DNA of 64,000 nt. It comes from JBBDMW01 sp040878005 (GTDB taxonomy: Bacteria > Chloroflexota > Dehalococcoidia > Lucifugimonadales > Lucifugimonadaceae). The notes beneath the pieces were generated by a model. It made no database searches, was not told the DNA's origin, and saw only the letters and a program-made list of their open reading frames with translations. Location: assembly GCA_040878005.1 (NCBI GenBank), contig JBBDMW010000042.1, forward strand, positions 1 through 64,000, given 5' to 3'. The position numbers and the translations under genes were made by a program. Positions 25,253-34,099 of this stretch are shown piece by piece; positions within the stretch are counted from its first letter, which is position 1, and each line of letters starts with the position of its first letter.

Positions 25253-26320
25253 CTACACCGTCTCGGCCGCGCCTGACCGTGCGGAACGGTACGCTGCATC
25301 TATCAGTTCAATGGCCCGCATGCCAGCCTCGCCCGGCGCCCAGTTCTTGTCTGCCCTGCCTGTGACCAGGTCAGCGAAGTTGGCTGGAGGCCCGGAACCG
25401 CTATACGCCCCGGCATCTTCAGCAAGCGGCATGTTGAAATGGTCGCCGTCGTGCCGCAGGACTTCCAGCCGGGCGCGGTCGCAGTCCAGTACCAGCGCTC
25501 CTTCTGAACCGAACACCCTCACATCCAGTTGGAACCCTTTGTCGGCGGGCATGTTCCCGGCGCCGGAGAACGTGCCGATCGCCCCGCCCTGGAACCTGAC
25601 GCTCATGGCGTCATACAGTTCCACCGCACTGGTGGGAGCGGATGTGAACGCCGAGACCGTTTCAGGTACGAGGCCGGTGAGCCAAAACGCCATACCGGCT
25701 GAGTGCGCCATTTGCGCCAGGCCGTAGCCGCCACCAGCCCGGACCGGGTCCGCCCAGGTCTCCGCTGCTGGACGGAACATAACCTGCCCTGCCCCACCTC
25801 CGGTGGAGTCGAACGTCCTGCCCTCCAAGAGGTCACGAATGGGCGACGCCATGTGGCACATTACGAACTCGATTTCGCCCACTGCGCCGGCGTCCATGCG
25901 CCTCTTCGCCTCCTGTATGAACGGGCTGTAGTGCCAGCCGTACGGCACCAGCAGGTGCACGCCCTGGCGCCGTGCCTCTGCCACCAGAGCGCGGGCATCG
26001 CCGGCGTTGGTGGCCAGGGGTTTCTCGCACATCACATGCAGGCCGCGCTTGAGAGCGGCCATGGCATGCTCAAAGTGCAGCGTGTGCGGTGATGACACCA
26101 CCACACCTGCCAGGTCCGGAATCTCAAGAAGATCGAGGTAGTCTTCGGTGGCATGGTGAAACCCGAAACGATCTTTCACCTGCTGCAACTCATCTGCGCC
26201 AAGCCGGCACACAGCAGTCATCTCTACGTCGCTGCGTTGTGACAGGACAGGCATATGGTTGGTGGTGGCCCACCAGCCCGCGCCAATAAACCCGAGCCTG
26301 GCCCTGGTGCCGTCGTTCAT
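25253..26320 (-). CDS. Gfo/Idh/MocA family oxidoreductase
   Basis: A 355-residue NAD(P)-dependent dehydrogenase. The Rossmann start is LGFIGAGWWATTNHMPVL (about residues 9-26), the HVMCEKPLATNAGDARALV segment carries the family's E-K-P (residues 93-111), and the C-terminal domain has the GGGYGLAQMAHSAGMAFWLTG region with the usual active-site Asp/His position occupied by His. Members oxidise or reduce sugars and cyclitols. It is divergent from the SelA-like PLP gene; a small Cys-containing gene ends seven bp upstream on the same strand. The substrate is unknown. Confidence 0.92.
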   Translation of the reverse strand: MNDGTRARLGFIGAGWWATTNHMPVLSQRSDVEMTAVCRLGADELQQVKDRFGFHHATEDYLDLLEIPDLAGVVVSSPHTLHFEHAMAALKRGLHVMCEKPLATNAGDARALVAEARRQGVHLLVPYGWHYSPFIQEAKRRMDAGAVGEIEFVMCHMASPIRDLLEGRTFDSTGGGAGQVMFRPAAETWADPVRAGGGYGLAQMAHSAGMAFWLTGLVPETVSAFTSAPTSAVELYDAMSVRFQGGAIGTFSGAGNMPADKGFQLDVRVFGSEGALVLDCDRARLEVLRHDGDHFNMPLAEDAGAYSGSGPPANFADLVTGRADKNWAPGEAGMRAIELIDAAYRSARSGAAETV

Positions 26321-26326
26321 CGCTGC

Positions 26327-26590
26327 CTACCTGTCCGGGCGATCTTCTTTTCCTGCGTCACTTGAATCTTCGGACTGTGGATCACGTTTGGCGGAATCCC
26401 TCAGTATGTCCATTGCCTGATCCAGCACGTTCTCCCTGGCCTTGGCGCTGCCTTTGCCGCGCATCGACTTTGGCTTCCGCTTCTTTTTCTGGCCGAACTG
26501 CTGTCGTTCACGTGCACGCATCTCGGCGCAGTCAAGGCATGTGCAAGTGCGGGGGTGCTTCTCGCGGCCCCAGTTGTGGCGTTCGCGCAT
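26327..26590 (-). CDS. Small basic Cys-containing protein
   Basis: An 87-residue protein beginning MRERHNWGREKHPRTCTCLD, with CTCLDC giving three closely spaced cysteines (about residues 16-21). A strongly basic stretch (QKKKRKPKSMRGKG) and an acidic tail (SEDSSDAGKEDRPDR) follow. No paired downstream cysteines are present, so a complete zinc ribbon cannot be built from one chain. The family is not recognised. It lies six bp upstream of the Gfo/Idh gene in the same direction, suggesting cotranscription. The start at 26590 is a choice; the frame is open upstream to 26836 but that part overlaps the divergent PLP gene. Confidence 0.5.
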   Translation of the reverse strand: MRERHNWGREKHPRTCTCLDCAEMRARERQQFGQKKKRKPKSMRGKGSAKARENVLDQAMDILRDSAKRDPQSEDSSDAGKEDRPDR

Positions 26591-26765
26591 GAGGTTCAAA
26601 CCTGTGCAACTCTTCGAATGTACAACGACCCATGAATTGTAACGGTGCGGCACGGACTGCCTCCGGCGATCCGCACTTCGACATGATTGAGAGTCAGCCT
26701 CCGCTGGCGTACGCTTCGCCCGGTATGCCCTCTCCAGCATGTTCGCACAACCAGGAGTGACACCC

Positions 26766-27938
26766 ATGACCGCGCTCGACGAACTCACCAGGGACCCGTA
26801 CGCCTTCCTGGGCGTGCGAAGGTTCATCAACGCCACCTGTCACCACACCATGTACGGCGGCTCACTCATGCCGCAGGTGTCCCTGGATGCCATGCGTGCC
26901 GCCGCAACTTCACACGTGGACATGATGGAGCTTCAGCGGGCCGCCGGGCGGATCATATCAAGGTACACGCACGCGGATGACGGCTATATCGTCTCCGGAT
27001 GCGCCGCGGCGATGCTGGTGGGCACAGCTGCCATTCTCACCGGCAAGGACCCGGCGAAGATGCAGCAACTGCCTGACACCACCGACATGAAAAGCCTGTG
27101 CGTGGCCAAGCGTTTCCGCAGGCTGACCAACGACTCCGGCGTGGAGTACTCAGACCACAGCTACGCCATTGCGGTCCAGACAGCGGGTGTGAAGTTTGTG
27201 GAAGTTGGCAATGAGAAAATAGCGACGCGAGAGGAGTACGCGGCAGCGTTCAGCGATGACGTGGCACTGGTGTACTGGATCGGCTATGGGCCTCCCGGGG
27301 ACATTTCTATAGAAGACGTAATAGACATCGCCCATGCCCGCGGCGTGCCGGTGCTGATCGATGCCTCCAACTCCCTCCCTCCAGCGGAGAACCTCCACCG
27401 GTTCATTGACCTGGGCGCGGACCTCGTGGCGTTTTCAGGAGGCAAGGGGCTGCAGGGGCCACAAGGCGCAGGCATCCTGGCCGGGCGTGCAGACTTGATC
27501 GAGGCTGTGGCCATGCAGTCCGCCCCGGAACACGGCATAGGCCGAGTGTGCAAGGTGAGCAAGGAGGAGTTGGTCGGCCAGGTCACATCGCTCATCTGGT
27601 GGGCGGAGCAGGATGAAGAAGACCGTATGACCGAGCACCACCGCCGGACAGCCATGCTGGCGGACCTCCTGCGCGATTTGCCTAGCGCAGAGATTGAGAT
27701 CGTATTTCCGGATGCAAACCAGCGGCCCTACCCCACGGTGCATGTCCGATGTCTCCCGGCCAGTGGCATGGATGCGCGGGCGCTGCTCGATGCCCTGCAT
27801 TCAGGCGAGCCCGCCATCGCAGCTATGAGCCACTCAGACCCGGCGGTAGTACGACTGGACGTTCGCCTGTGCGAAGACTGGGAGATCAACACCATAGGAG
27901 CGCGGCTGAACGAGATATTCGGCAATTCGCAGGCGTAG
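26766..27938 (+). CDS. SelA-like PLP-dependent enzyme (fold type I)
   Basis: A 390-residue protein resembling the L-seryl-tRNA selenium transferase-like family of PLP enzymes (which also includes glucosaminate-6-phosphate ammonia lyase). RFINATCHHTMYGGSLMPQVSLDAM opens the domain (residues 19-43), GYIVSGCAAAMLVGTAAIL binds the cofactor phosphate, VPVLIDASNSLPP carries the Asp that contacts PLP, and VAFSGGKGLQGPQGAGILAG holds the Schiff-base Lys (about residue 230). True SelA is longer and occurs with selB and selC, not seen here, so a lyase or transaminase role is more likely. ATG at 26766 with CCAGGAG upstream. Confidence 0.87.
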   Translation: MTALDELTRDPYAFLGVRRFINATCHHTMYGGSLMPQVSLDAMRAAATSHVDMMELQRAAGRIISRYTHADDGYIVSGCAAAMLVGTAAILTGKDPAKMQQLPDTTDMKSLCVAKRFRRLTNDSGVEYSDHSYAIAVQTAGVKFVEVGNEKIATREEYAAAFSDDVALVYWIGYGPPGDISIEDVIDIAHARGVPVLIDASNSLPPAENLHRFIDLGADLVAFSGGKGLQGPQGAGILAGRADLIEAVAMQSAPEHGIGRVCKVSKEELVGQVTSLIWWAEQDEEDRMTEHHRRTAMLADLLRDLPSAEIEIVFPDANQRPYPTVHVRCLPASGMDARALLDALHSGEPAIAAMSHSDPAVVRLDVRLCEDWEINTIGARLNEIFGNSQA

Positions 27939-28087
27939 GCAGGTGTCACCGTTGGACATGCAGTTTGGTTACAGTTCCCGCACGATGAATCCAATGGGTT
28001 CCCCTTTCCTGTAGAAGAGGATTAAGCTGAAAGGGAGAGGTTCCCGCCGCCGCCCCAACTTCTCGCTCTCATTCTGCAGGAACCGAA

Positions 28088-28681
28088 TTGCACCTGTACC
28101 TGATCAGGCACGGGGAAACCGTGATTGGGCCGGATAAGCTTTACCCGGACGGGGCCGGCCTCACACTGCGGGGACAAGCCCAGGCACGCGCCGTGGCCTC
28201 CGCACTCCGGGAACGTGGCGTTGATCTCATTGTCACCAGCGGCCTGCGCCGCACGTATGAAACCGCAAGGCCGCTAACGCGGGCGCTGGGCCTGAGCCCC
28301 GTCGCCATGCCAGGCTTGAACGAGATTTATGCTGGCCGGCTCCGTGACGCCCCCATAGAAACAATCCAGGAGATCGCCGACAGCGGCTGGAAGCCTGACT
28401 TCAAACGCTTTGGCGGAGAAGACATGGGCGATTTTGGCCGGCGAATCGCCGAATCGTCACGGTGCCTGTTGGATACTGCGGCCAGCAAGGGCGCCGAAAC
28501 GGTGGCTGCCTTTGTACACGGCGGCACCATCACGGTAATGCTGGAGCAGGTGAAAGGTCAGCCTTTCTCCGGCCAGAGATTTGACTATGTGCCGAACTGC
28601 AGCATCTCGCTGGTTTGCGCCAACGGCACGGGCACAGAGATCAGGTACAAGTTCGACACCAATCACCTGGCTGACGTCTGA
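28088..28681 (+). CDS. Histidine phosphatase family protein
   Basis: A 197-residue phosphoglycerate-mutase-like phosphatase. The phospho-histidine motif LIRHGETV is at residues 5-12, the second Arg in SGLRRTYETA (about 55-64), and the second catalytic His in AAFVHGGTITVML (about 138-150). The family hydrolyses small phosphate esters such as phosphosugars or cobalamin and F420 intermediates; the substrate is unknown. The start is TTG at 28088 with TGCAGGAACC upstream, which places the motif at the extreme N-terminus as usual. No operon partner is obvious. Confidence 0.92.
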   Translation: MHLYLIRHGETVIGPDKLYPDGAGLTLRGQAQARAVASALRERGVDLIVTSGLRRTYETARPLTRALGLSPVAMPGLNEIYAGRLRDAPIETIQEIADSGWKPDFKRFGGEDMGDFGRRIAESSRCLLDTAASKGAETVAAFVHGGTITVMLEQVKGQPFSGQRFDYVPNCSISLVCANGTGTEIRYKFDTNHLADV

Positions 28682-28819
28682 CGAGCGCGCCTTAAATTTG
28701 TCATTGACGAATTGAACGGCACGAACAGAGCCGCCTGAACGGTGGTGTAAACTCGGTCCGCGCACATTCTTGAAGGCACCGCCTCAACAAAATAACCTGG
28801 GAACCGGGAGGCCTGCACA

Positions 28820-29176
28820 ATGCCAGATTTTGAATTGGGCACAGCGCTCAACACTTTTATAAGAGTGGCCGGCCCAGTTTTTGCCGCGACAATTGTCTGG
28901 CGGACCTGGCGAAGCTCAAGCAGGACCACCAGTAAATTTGCGCTTGCTGGATTCCTTGTAATAACGGTGGCCGCCATTTGGGGAAGTCTATGGGCATACA
29001 CCGTCAACAACGGCGTGGCATCAGGCCTCAATGCCAGAGATTTCGGAGTCGTCCAGGCATCCACATCCGGCCTGCTTGAGGCGCTCGGACTGGTGCTGAT
29101 CGTCTATGCCTTCTGGCTTGAGCTGCGGCCGTCGATGTCAGTGGCTGCGCCCGAGCGTGAGGAGGTGAAGCCTTGA
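28820..29176 (+). CDS. Small membrane protein, first of a pair
   Basis: A 118-residue protein with about three transmembrane segments: residues 11-27, 40-61 and 85-102. There are charged loops (RTWRSSSRTTSK) and a charged C-terminus ending EREEVKP. It has no recognised family. Its stop overlaps the TTG start of the next membrane gene by two bases, so the two are translationally coupled and may form a heteromeric membrane complex. ATG at 28820 with a GGGAGG element upstream. Confidence 0.65.
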   Translation: MPDFELGTALNTFIRVAGPVFAATIVWRTWRSSSRTTSKFALAGFLVITVAAIWGSLWAYTVNNGVASGLNARDFGVVQASTSGLLEALGLVLIVYAFWLELRPSMSVAAPEREEVKP

Positions 29177-29514
29177 TTGGCCCCGCCACTACCGCCCTCG
29201 TAGGCATTTTGATCATTTTGACGTACAGCGCCTGGGCTGCGGGAGCGATCATCGCCTGGCGAGCGGATGGCAGGAACAGTTCGCCTGCTCTGAAGCTTGC
29301 TGCATGGACCTTCACGGCAGGACTCCTGCTTCCGGTCTTCATGCAAATCGCCGGCATCAGCACAATCATTCTTGGTGTTGAATCTTCATCCAGCGCGTGG
29401 CGAATCATCAGCCAGGTGTCGCCCGTCATCAACTCTACAGTGCTGGTCATGCTCGCCCTTGCATTTGCCCGCATCGTGCACGAGAAGCGGTCAGGCGAGG
29501 CCACAGACCGATGA
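29173..29514 (+). CDS. Small membrane protein, second of a pair
   Basis: A 113-residue protein with three or four hydrophobic segments (about residues 7-28, 39-66 and 83-100) and a short charged tail. The TTG at 29173 is behind GGAGGTGAAGCC and overlaps the previous stop (TTGA), a typical coupled start. The family is not recognised. Its pattern of transmembrane segments is similar to that of the upstream protein, so the pair might derive from a duplication, but sequence identity is not obvious by eye. It converges on the M28 peptidase gene. Confidence 0.65.
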   Translation: MIGPATTALVGILIILTYSAWAAGAIIAWRADGRNSSPALKLAAWTFTAGLLLPVFMQIAGISTIILGVESSSSAWRIISQVSPVINSTVLVMLALAFARIVHEKRSGEATDR

Positions 29515-29554
29515 CCGCCGGTAAGTACAACCTGTTCCTAGGGACCGTCAGGGG

Positions 29555-30937
29555 CTAAAACACCCGGACCACAGCGCCCCGCTCCGCCTCCAGGCGTTGG
29601 CTGACCAATTCCCGCGTCACCGTGTTCTCCGGCCAGTCCCCCGGCGGCACGTGCGACAGCCGGAGCAACAACCGCGCAAGCTGGCCCACGTACTCCTTTA
29701 GCTCACGAACGTTCAGCTTGTCAGAGGTGTCCCCTGCTTCGTGGTGAAACTCGGCATCGGCATGGCGACCGGCAAACCGCCATCGCCAGAGGTGAGCAGC
29801 GTCCAATCCTGCACGGATGAACGGGAAATGGTCAGAGCTGACATCAAGCTGTGACATCACGTGGCAGCTGAAACCGTCTCCCATCGCATCAAGCTGATCC
29901 TGTACCACATCACGGAGATGCGGGAAACCGAGCACCACGCCCTTCATGTTGCCAGTCGAAAGCTCGTCCAGGTTGATCGCCAACCGTGGAGGAGTCTCTG
30001 GCCCATAGTGGCGCTCAACGTAGGCAGATGATCCCTGTAACTTCTGCTCTTCCGCGCTGAAAGTGACAAACCTGATGGACCTGCCTGGCGCAACGCCAGT
30101 CTCGGCCTGCAACTGTGCAAGGATCCGTGCCGTCTCCATGACGGCAACCGTGCCCGATGCGTTGTCATTGCCTCCCGGTGCACCGTAGACGGTATCATGA
30201 TGACCGCCCAGCAACAGGTGCTCATCCGGCCAGGTGGAGCCTGTGATCTCTGCCGCCACGTTGGCCGTGGGCGCAGTGAAAAAGCGCGACTGCACTTCCA
30301 ACGACAGTGATTTCTTCTCGCCCGAAAGCCGGCGCAGCAGCGCTCCGTCCTCCTGCGAGGTAACCACTGTGGGCAACGGGTGCTCGTTCAGGCCGGAATC
30401 CCGCCAGTCGCTCGCGCTGTGATACTCCATCCTCCGGCCGTTCTTCTTCTCAACCACAACGGCAGCCGCCGCACTGGCATCGGCAAGCAGTCGAAGCCTG
30501 GTCGCAAGGTGTACAGGTTCGGTGAATGGCTCGAACCCCAATGCCAGCACAGCGACCGATCCAGGAAGGTTCGCACGGGAAGCGTCTATCTCTCGCGGCG
30601 TGCCAAAGCCCACATCAACAATGGGCGCAGTGACGCTGAACGGCGGACACCTGTTGAATGGGAGAAGGTCAATCGGCCGGCTATCCTCATCGACCCCCCT
30701 CGCCTCTGCCCGGCTCCACTCCCAGGTATCAAGTTGAAACTCCTCCAACGCGGCGTTCTGCAGGCCGGAGGAAATCAACTGGTCCCGGATGTACGCAGCG
30801 GCCCTGCGCTCAGGCGCCGACGACGCCCACCTGGGGCCGATACGGTCGCATAGTTCCGCAACGTGGTCGCGAATCAGCGACCCGGCCCACGCCTCGCCTA
30901 TAACCCAGCGATCTATGTCTCGCCAATTAGTAACCAT
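29555..30937 (-). CDS. M28 family zinc aminopeptidase-like protein
   Basis: A 460-residue protein. A PA-type insertion occupies about residues 120-215. The peptidase core has the first zinc ligands in LLGGHHDTVYGAPGGNDNASG (His and Asp, about 235-255), the catalytic Glu pair in FSAEEQKLQGS, an Asp in LDELSTGN, and the last His in FHHEAGDTSDKL. M28 enzymes cleave N-terminal amino acids or carboxypeptidase substrates with two zinc ions. No signal peptide is seen, so it is probably cytoplasmic. The start at 30937 is the first ATG of the frame. A divergent secreted protein lies upstream. Confidence 0.92.
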   Translation of the reverse strand: MVTNWRDIDRWVIGEAWAGSLIRDHVAELCDRIGPRWASSAPERRAAAYIRDQLISSGLQNAALEEFQLDTWEWSRAEARGVDEDSRPIDLLPFNRCPPFSVTAPIVDVGFGTPREIDASRANLPGSVAVLALGFEPFTEPVHLATRLRLLADASAAAAVVVEKKNGRRMEYHSASDWRDSGLNEHPLPTVVTSQEDGALLRRLSGEKKSLSLEVQSRFFTAPTANVAAEITGSTWPDEHLLLGGHHDTVYGAPGGNDNASGTVAVMETARILAQLQAETGVAPGRSIRFVTFSAEEQKLQGSSAYVERHYGPETPPRLAINLDELSTGNMKGVVLGFPHLRDVVQDQLDAMGDGFSCHVMSQLDVSSDHFPFIRAGLDAAHLWRWRFAGRHADAEFHHEAGDTSDKLNVRELKEYVGQLARLLLRLSHVPPGDWPENTVTRELVSQRLEAERGAVVRVF

Positions 30938-31142
30938 ATGGCTCCGTCACTTATCAACCCGCTGTCAACGCAATCAGTGTAGGATGCGCAACTCATAGCT
31001 AACGCTTGGTTATCTAATCAGTAAAAATATTCATGTAGGATACCGCATTGTTATGTAAGACCATAATTGTTTGTCCTTTTTCGCCTTATTAATGGCCATA
31101 ATTCCCTCGAATGCATCAATCAAAGCGCTTGGTGACAAAACA

Positions 31143-31170
31143 TATCCTTGCCGGTAACCCGGCAAGGATA
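31143..31170 (+). promoter_or_regulatory. 5' hairpin that sequesters the ribosome binding site
   Basis: A perfect 12-bp stem (TATCCTTGCCGG, loop TAAC, then the complement) ends four bases before the ATG of the secreted protein. The AAGGA ribosome binding site is buried in the 3' arm. Upstream is about 200 bp of AT-rich leader. The structure would block initiation unless opened, suggesting a translational switch (ligand, protein or temperature) or a decoy terminator-like element. It was not matched to a known riboswitch class. Confidence 0.6.
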
Positions 31171-31174
31171 AAAC

Positions 31175-32443
31175 ATGACCAACAGGTTGAGATCAATTTC
31201 GAAGTTCGCCGCATTGGCGGCAGCAGTGATGATAACTGCTGTGACGCTGGGTGGAACAGCGTCCGCCGACATCGTGACCGGTACTGGGATAGAGGTCCAG
31301 GCCGATGTCGACAGCCGTTTCTCAGTCAGCAATGAATCTGCTGACAAGGGAACAGCTTCCCTCAGCGGCAACTCCGTCACGTGGAACATTGACGCGCTGG
31401 GTGATGAAAGCGCGACGCTGACCTACGACGTGTCGGTTGACTGCGCCCAGGGCGGCGGTCCGCTGCCGGTGCACGATTCGATCAGTTACACCGACAACGA
31501 AGGCAACGTGGTGGACCTCTCCACCCTTGGCCTCACGGTGAACCTGCGCGGCTGTGCTGCCGACGTTGCACTCGCACCAGAGACGGACACCAATCCAGTT
31601 GGCGATGACCACACTGTGACCGCCACCGTGACTGATGACTTCGGCGACCCTGTAGAAGGTGTCGATGTCACGTTCGATGTGGTTTCCGGACCAAATGCCG
31701 GCACCGCGGGATCAGACACCACGGACGCCAGCGGCGAGGCGGCGATCACCTACACCGGTGCCAACGGGCTTGGCACTGACTCCATAACCGCCTCATTCGA
31801 GGCCGCTGATGGCAGCATCGTGATCTCAAACACGGCTGAGAAAGAGTGGGTCGACATCACGGCGCCGGTCCTGGACATGCCGGATGACATCGAGGTCGAG
31901 GCGGACTCGCCATCAGGAGCCTCAAATGTCGACCTGCCTGAGCCAACCGCCACAGATGACGTGGACCCGTCTCCTGTCGTGACTTGCGATGCCTCGTCCG
32001 GAGCCTTCCCTCTTGGTGTGACCACGGTGACCTGTACTGCCACTGACGCCTCAGGCAACAGCAGCAGTGACACGTTCACAGTGACTGTCACAGACACCAC
32101 TCCGCCGGAGATCAGCTGCGCTGAGGGCGTCAACCCCAGCGGCAAAAACGTGCCGAAGGCGGGCAAAAAGTCACCAGGTCAGAACGAGGACGGCTTCTAC
32201 GAGCTTTCCGCCACTGACAACCTGGATGGCGACGTGGAAATCTGGGTTAGCGGCTTCGGCCCGTTCCAGAGCGGGGACGTAGTCAAGATCACGGAAGCGC
32301 CTGGCGCCACTCCCAAGCTGAAGTCCATGGGCGGTGCTGTGACGGCTCACCTGATTCTTGACTCAGATGCAGTCATCACGGCGACTGACTCGTCAGGCAA
32401 CAGCAGTTCCATCAGCTGCCTGGTTCCGCCTGACCCAAAGTAG
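31175..32443 (+). CDS. Secreted protein with Ig-like and HYR domains
   Basis: A 422-residue exported protein. The signal peptide spans residues 1-31 with a likely cleavage after TASA. Residues 32-125 form a beta-rich domain with two Cys. Residues 128-215 form a bacterial Ig-like (Big1-type) domain (HTVTATVTDDFGDPVEGVDVTF). Residues 222-310 form a HYR domain (DITAPVLDMPDDIEV ... DASGNSSSDTFTVTVTD), followed by a partial HYR-like C-terminus with DSSGNSSSISC. Such domains build adhesins or envelope proteins. There is no membrane anchor or sorting signal, so it is probably released or held by partners. It is expressed behind a strong RBS-masking hairpin. Confidence 0.88.
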   Translation: MTNRLRSISKFAALAAAVMITAVTLGGTASADIVTGTGIEVQADVDSRFSVSNESADKGTASLSGNSVTWNIDALGDESATLTYDVSVDCAQGGGPLPVHDSISYTDNEGNVVDLSTLGLTVNLRGCAADVALAPETDTNPVGDDHTVTATVTDDFGDPVEGVDVTFDVVSGPNAGTAGSDTTDASGEAAITYTGANGLGTDSITASFEAADGSIVISNTAEKEWVDITAPVLDMPDDIEVEADSPSGASNVDLPEPTATDDVDPSPVVTCDASSGAFPLGVTTVTCTATDASGNSSSDTFTVTVTDTTPPEISCAEGVNPSGKNVPKAGKKSPGQNEDGFYELSATDNLDGDVEIWVSGFGPFQSGDVVKITEAPGATPKLKSMGGAVTAHLILDSDAVITATDSSGNSSSISCLVPPDPK

Positions 32444-32515
32444 GCCGTAACGAAATCATCGGCTGACAAAGAGGCCCGGCGCGTCGATNNNNNNNNNNCG
32501 CCTCTCTTTTTTCAC
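32444..32515. terminator. Hairpin terminator interrupted by an assembly gap
   Basis: AAAGAGGC on the left of the N-run (32489-32498) pairs with GCCTCTCTTTTTT on the right, so the missing bases lie in the loop or upper stem of an intrinsic terminator after the secreted protein gene. The gap length of ten is a placeholder. Confidence 0.55.
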
Positions 32516-32680
32516 AGCGAAGAAGGCAGCAGAGACGCAATCGCCCAGCCGCTGATTGAACGATATGGCATGACTGCGCCATCTAAAGAAAGCATATATA
32601 AATCGGGGACGGCCGGTAGGTGCGCTGGATGTCCGTCCATTCGCCCGGCCGTCCCCACGTGAGCGGGGGCTCGAAAATAC

Positions 32681-32914
32681 TTATCCGAAGGCGACCCTCG
32701 CGGGCGGATCATCGGCCGGGTTCACGGCCGGCTCAGGCCGCATGCTCGGCGCACCCATGGAGGGTGGCGCCGCGTCGTTGTTCTGCCTGGGTCGGATCGA
32801 AGAGCCATTCCTCGAAAATCCGCAGTTGAGACAGGAAAGGTACTGGCCGTACATGTCGGATGTGAGTTCTACGGTGCCGGTCCGGCACCTGGGGCATGAC
32901 CGGAAATAAAGCAT
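32681..32914 (-). CDS. Small zinc-ribbon protein
   Basis: A 77-residue protein whose first half is a zinc ribbon: CPRC at residues 7-10 and CLNCG at about 28-32, spaced like topoisomerase-type or rubredoxin-like ribbons. A Pro/Asn-rich tail follows. The function is unknown; isolated ribbons of this type often accompany nucleic-acid enzymes. ATG at 32914 with GGAAAA upstream. It stands alone, about 250 bp from the divergent MBL-fold gene. Confidence 0.7.
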   Translation of the reverse strand: MLYFRSCPRCRTGTVELTSDMYGQYLSCLNCGFSRNGSSIRPRQNNDAAPPSMGAPSMRPEPAVNPADDPPARVAFG

Positions 32915-33169
32915 GGCGTGTTTTCCAAACGTGTGTGATGGGGTTCACAGGTGAACGAACACAGACGATACCCGCAAACCCCGTTCCCATTCATAGGCAG
33001 GAAGGGGACGCGTTTCGGCAGGTTCGCATCCCGCTCCGCACGCGGCTGCCTGTGACGCGAGGGGTGACGGCGGGCGCCACGCCGCTTATCCTTCCTGCGG
33101 CAACATCGGTTGGACACGAGCGCCAGCCGCCCGCCCGCCCAATCAACCGCACATCGCACAGGAGAGATC

Positions 33170-34033
33170 ATGCCCCGGCTATACGTGCTCGGCGCAGGAA
33201 CGCCCACACCAACGCCCACACGCTTCGGCTCCGCCTACGTCCTCGAGGTGGAGGGCGAGAAGATCATGTTCGATTGCGGCCCAGCAGCCACCCACAAGCT
33301 CGTACAGGCCGGGCTCTGGCCCACGGACATCGACTACATATTCTTCACGCACCACCACTTCGACCACGACATCGACTACCCGTGCTTCCTGCTGTGCCGG
33401 TGGGACCAGAGCATTGGCAAGGAAAACCAGCTCCAGGTGTTCGGCCCCACGCTCACGGAGCGCATCACAGAGGGCGTGATAGGAGATGATGGCCTGTTCT
33501 CTCACGACTGGAAGGCACGAGCTTACCACCCGCTCAGCCAGAAGGTTTACGTGAACCGCGGCGGCGTCCTGCCACGGCGGCCTCCGAAAGTCGCTGCGCG
33601 GGACGTGGGGCCGGGCACTGTTCACACGTCCAACAACTGGGAAGTCACCGCAGCGCCTGCCGAGCATGTTCAGCCGTACCTTGATTCCCTTGCTTACCGG
33701 CTGGAGACGAAAAGCGGCAAGTCCATAGTCTTCACCGGAGACACGCAGCCTTGCCAGTCAGTGGTTGACCTTGCACGCGGCGCTGACGTCATGCTCTGCA
33801 TGTGCTGGGATGACCAGGACCTGATGGATGAAGACGGGGAAGCGCCGGGGCAGTGTGGCACCAAGGGAGCGGCACGCATGGCTGAGGAGGCAGGTGTCAA
33901 GAAACTGATCCTCGTTCACATGGGTCCCAACATCTCAACACACGGCCCACTGGAAAAGGGAATTGGCGACATCAGGGATGTGTACCGCGGCCGTGTCATA
34001 TACGCGGAGGAGCTAATGGCGCTGGACGTGTAG
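33170..34033 (+). CDS. Metallo-beta-lactamase-fold hydrolase
   Basis: A 287-residue MBL-fold protein. The H-x-H-x-D-H metal motif is seen as THHHFDHD at about residues 60-67. Other ligands lie in EHVQPY, VFTGDTQP (the Asp that bridges the metals) and near the C-terminus in LILVHMGP. The arrangement resembles arylsulfatase or tRNase Z-like MBL proteins more than beta-lactamases. The substrate is unknown. The ATG at 33170 has CAGGAGAGATC just upstream and starts with the typical MPRLYVLGAGTPTPTPTR, so the longer frame from 33110 is rejected. Confidence 0.9.
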   Translation: MPRLYVLGAGTPTPTPTRFGSAYVLEVEGEKIMFDCGPAATHKLVQAGLWPTDIDYIFFTHHHFDHDIDYPCFLLCRWDQSIGKENQLQVFGPTLTERITEGVIGDDGLFSHDWKARAYHPLSQKVYVNRGGVLPRRPPKVAARDVGPGTVHTSNNWEVTAAPAEHVQPYLDSLAYRLETKSGKSIVFTGDTQPCQSVVDLARGADVMLCMCWDDQDLMDEDGEAPGQCGTKGAARMAEEAGVKKLILVHMGPNISTHGPLEKGIGDIRDVYRGRVIYAEELMALDV

Positions 34034-34062
34034 CCGTCCCGCCAGGCGCAGAGCAGGCCTGC

Positions 34063-34098
34063 TTGACTAAGCCAAATGATTCGGGTATTTTACCGAAT
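34063..34098 (+). promoter_or_regulatory. satD promoter with palindromic operator around -10
   Basis: TTGACT (34063-34068) and TATTTT (34086-34091) are separated by exactly 17 bp, a good sigma-70-type promoter. ATTCGG (34079-34084) and CCGAAT (34093-34098) form an inverted repeat that brackets the -10 box, and a third CCGAAT lies at 34122-34127 inside the gene. Transcription would start at about 34098, at the ATG at 34100, giving a leaderless mRNA. A repressor bound here would block RNA polymerase; the C-terminal helix-turn-helix of the gene's own product is a candidate. Confidence 0.6.
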
Positions 34099-34099
34099 T

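Noticed and set aside
26766..27938. SelA and a selenocysteine system
   Set aside because: The enzyme is shorter than SelA, and no selB, selC tRNA or SECIS-like element was seen.
31085..31177. A cyclic-di-GMP or other known riboswitch before the HYR protein
   Set aside because: The conserved aptamer core could not be matched; only the terminal hairpin is clear.
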